A stretch of DNA of 64,000 bases from positions 62,001 to 126,000 of the forward strand of contig JAKLFB010000005.1 in assembly GCA_022711435.1 (NCBI GenBank), given 5' to 3'. The DNA is from Verrucomicrobiota bacterium (lineage in GTDB: Bacteria > Verrucomicrobiota > Verrucomicrobiia > Limisphaerales > UBA1319). The notes under the pieces are model-generated. The model was not told where the DNA came from. It saw only the letters and a list, made by a program, of their open reading frames with translations, and ran no database searches. Of this stretch, positions 62,476-64,000 are shown piece after piece (the stretch's first letter is position 1; every line of letters begins with the position of its first letter). The translations under genes were made by a program, and so were the position numbers.

Positions 62476-64000
62476 ATGAGACTTACATGGCTCGATCTGG
62501 CCGTGATCGCCGGCTTTTACGCCGTGGTCCTCGGATTCAGCTTCTATAAGAGCCGCGGCCTCAAGGATGCCGCGGGGTTCTTCCTCGGCGGCCGGTCGCT
62601 TACCTGGCCGCTGATCGGCATTTCGATCGTCGCGGCCAATATCTCGACCGAGCAGTTCGTCGGGATGGCCGGGCAGGGCGCCGGCGATGTCGGGCTTGCC
62701 GTCAGCGCCTGGCAGCTCAGCGGCGCCGTCGGCATCGTCCTCATCGCGTTCACGCTCCTGCCTCGTTTTCTCCGGGCCGGCATCTTCACCATGCCCGAGT
62801 ATCTCGAATACCGGTACAGCCCGGCTGCTCGATCGATCATGGCCCTGCTGACCGTCATCGTGTATATGACGGTCCTGCTCACGGCTGTGCTCTACTCGGG
62901 AGGCCTGACTCTCCACACCATCTTTGGAACGGACCTGCGCGGATCGATCTGGGTTGTCGGTCTCGTGGCGGCCGTCTATGCGACCTGGGGCGGCCTCAAG
63001 GCGGTGGCATGGGCCGACCTGTTCCAAGGCCTCGCCCTCCTGGCAGGCGGCCTCATCGTCTTCGGCCTCGGCCTGAACGCCTGCGGCGGCTGGCAGGCCT
63101 TCACGGCCGCGAACGCCGCCAAGCTCCACATGGTCCTACCGGCCGATCACACCGGCCTGCCCTGGACCGGCGCCGTCTCCGGCCTGTGGATCGTCATCCT
63201 CTACTACTGCGGGCTCAACCAGTTCATCGTCCAGCGCAACCTGGCCGCCCGGACCCTCCGCGATGGCCAGCTCGGCGTGATCTTCGCCGGCGCCCTCTGG
63301 CTGATCGTCCCGTTCGCCATCGTCATGCCCGGCATCATGGCCGCCCAGCTCTACGGCAGCCAGATGTCCAAGCCCGATGAGGCGTTTCCCATCCTCATCA
63401 AAAGCCTGGTCCCCGCCGGCCTGCGCGGCTTCATGCTGGCCGCCATCGCCGGCGCCGTGATCAGCTCGTTGGGTTCGATGATGAACTCGGCAGCGACGGT
63501 GTTCACGCTCGATGTCTATAGCCGGTTGCTCGATCGCCAAGCCAGCCAACAACGTCTTGTGATCATCGGCCGGATCGTCACGGTCCTCTGCGTCCTGGTC
63601 GGCTGCTCCCTCGCGCCGCACCTGGCGGATCCCAAGTTCGGCGGTGTCTTCCAGTTCATCCAGCAGTTCCAGGGTTACATCTGGCCTGGCATCGTCGCCG
63701 CTTTCATTTTCGGCATGGCGGTCCCCAAAGCCCCGCCCGCCGCAGGCGTGACTGCGCTCGTCGCCGGGCCGATCCTCTACGGGCTGTTCCAGCAGTTCGC
63801 CGGCGGCATCCATTTCCTGATCCAGGTGTTTCTGGCGTTCCTGCTCCTCCTGGCAATCATGGGGGCCATCACGGCCTGGAAACCGCTCGCACAACCCGTG
63901 ACCCTGCCCGTTCGGGCAGATCTCGACACCCGATCCGATCCCGGCGTCCGCCTCGCCGGCTTGGCGGTCATCGCCGGCGTGATCCTCTTCGTCCTCTGGT
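62476..64000 (+). CDS. Sodium/solute symporter (SSS family), 3' end outside window
   Basis: At least 508 residues are visible, with about 13 hydrophobic segments. Family features: AGFYAVVLGFSFYKSR, then GFFLGGRSLTWPLIGISIVAANISTEQFVGMAGQG, VYMTVLLTAVLYSGGL, YATWGGLKAVAWADLFQG, the signature FMLAAIAGAVISSLGSMMNSAATVFTLDVYSR, and CGLNQFIVQRNLAARTLRDGQ. It resembles SGLT-type sugar or related solute carriers using Na+, located in the inner membrane. ATG 62476 is the start. The stop lies beyond position 64000. In context it could import sugars released by the polysaccharide-degrading enzymes. Confidence 0.93.
   Translation, partial: MRLTWLDLAVIAGFYAVVLGFSFYKSRGLKDAAGFFLGGRSLTWPLIGISIVAANISTEQFVGMAGQGAGDVGLAVSAWQLSGAVGIVLIAFTLLPRFLRAGIFTMPEYLEYRYSPAARSIMALLTVIVYMTVLLTAVLYSGGLTLHTIFGTDLRGSIWVVGLVAAVYATWGGLKAVAWADLFQGLALLAGGLIVFGLGLNACGGWQAFTAANAAKLHMVLPADHTGLPWTGAVSGLWIVILYYCGLNQFIVQRNLAARTLRDGQLGVIFAGALWLIVPFAIVMPGIMAAQLYGSQMSKPDEAFPILIKSLVPAGLRGFMLAAIAGAVISSLGSMMNSAATVFTLDVYSRLLDRQASQQRLVIIGRIVTVLCVLVGCSLAPHLADPKFGGVFQFIQQFQGYIWPGIVAAFIFGMAVPKAPPAAGVTALVAGPILYGLFQQFAGGIHFLIQVFLAFLLLLAIMGAITAWKPLAQPVTLPVRADLDTRSDPGVRLAGLAVIAGVILFVLW

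Overview
The window is a GC-rich chromosomal segment that looks like Verrucomicrobiota (Pedosphaera/Limisphaerales-like). This rests on recurring family features: three orphan pseudopilins with the signal [14 protein letters not shown], secreted proteins ending in a short beta domain with W-S-x-D-L-x-x-W followed by Q-R-F-Y-x-(V/I)-R, FG-GAP/VCBS proteins, PVC-type PQQ-propeller and SUMF1-like proteins, and a PEP-CTERM remnant. It is inference; no rRNA or tRNA gene was recognised in the window.

Layout. 0-4 kb: glutamate dehydrogenase, a CutA-like protein (convergent, sharing stop bases), a conserved hypothetical and mnmA. 4-13 kb: a co-directional run of secreted proteins (PA14/discoidin protein, heparinase II/III-like, sulfatase, FG-GAP protein). 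13-19 kb: a pseudopilin, a broken VapBC-type module beside a dispersed repeat, a GH10 xylanase, an O-methyltransferase, a SecD-head-like lipoprotein and a HEGGH-motif membrane protein. 19-40 kb: carbohydrate-active region with a giant GH2-like protein, second sulfatase, pseudopilin, beta-helix-like giant protein, SUMF1-like protein, Gfo/Idh/MocA oxidoreductase, GH50-like enzyme, PL10-type pectate lyase, ParA, PQQ-propeller protein and a GH5-like protein. 40-51 kb: a 273-bp transposase-less inverted-repeat element in two copies, a 971-residue protein with five C-x2-C/H-x3-H modules, a double thioredoxin-fold protein, an alginate-export-type porin, an AGE-family epimerase, a methyltransferase and two 5'-truncated genes that meet head to head. 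50.7-53.5 kb: hisB, ECF sigma factor, anti-sigma factor, a small secreted protein and ilvH, tightly packed. 53.6-64 kb: FAD oxidoreductase, pseudopilin, LOG-family protein, TPR lipoprotein, dnaG, a gamma-glutamyltransferase fragment and a sodium/solute symporter running off the right edge.

The carbohydrate genes suggest breakdown of plant or algal, partly sulfated, polysaccharide: xylanase, agarase-like, pectate lyase, heparinase-like and GH2-like enzymes, two Cys-type sulfatases, an outer-membrane porin, a sugar epimerase and a symporter. They are scattered over both strands, and no SusC/SusD pair is present.

The most unusual items are the five-fold CCHH repeat protein (40844-43759) and the 273-bp element (40390-40662 and 50416-50688), which has 30-bp terminal inverted repeats and 3-bp flanking duplications. 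Several gene fragments (vapC, PEP-CTERM protein, GGT, the junction near 48997) point to past deletions and insertions.
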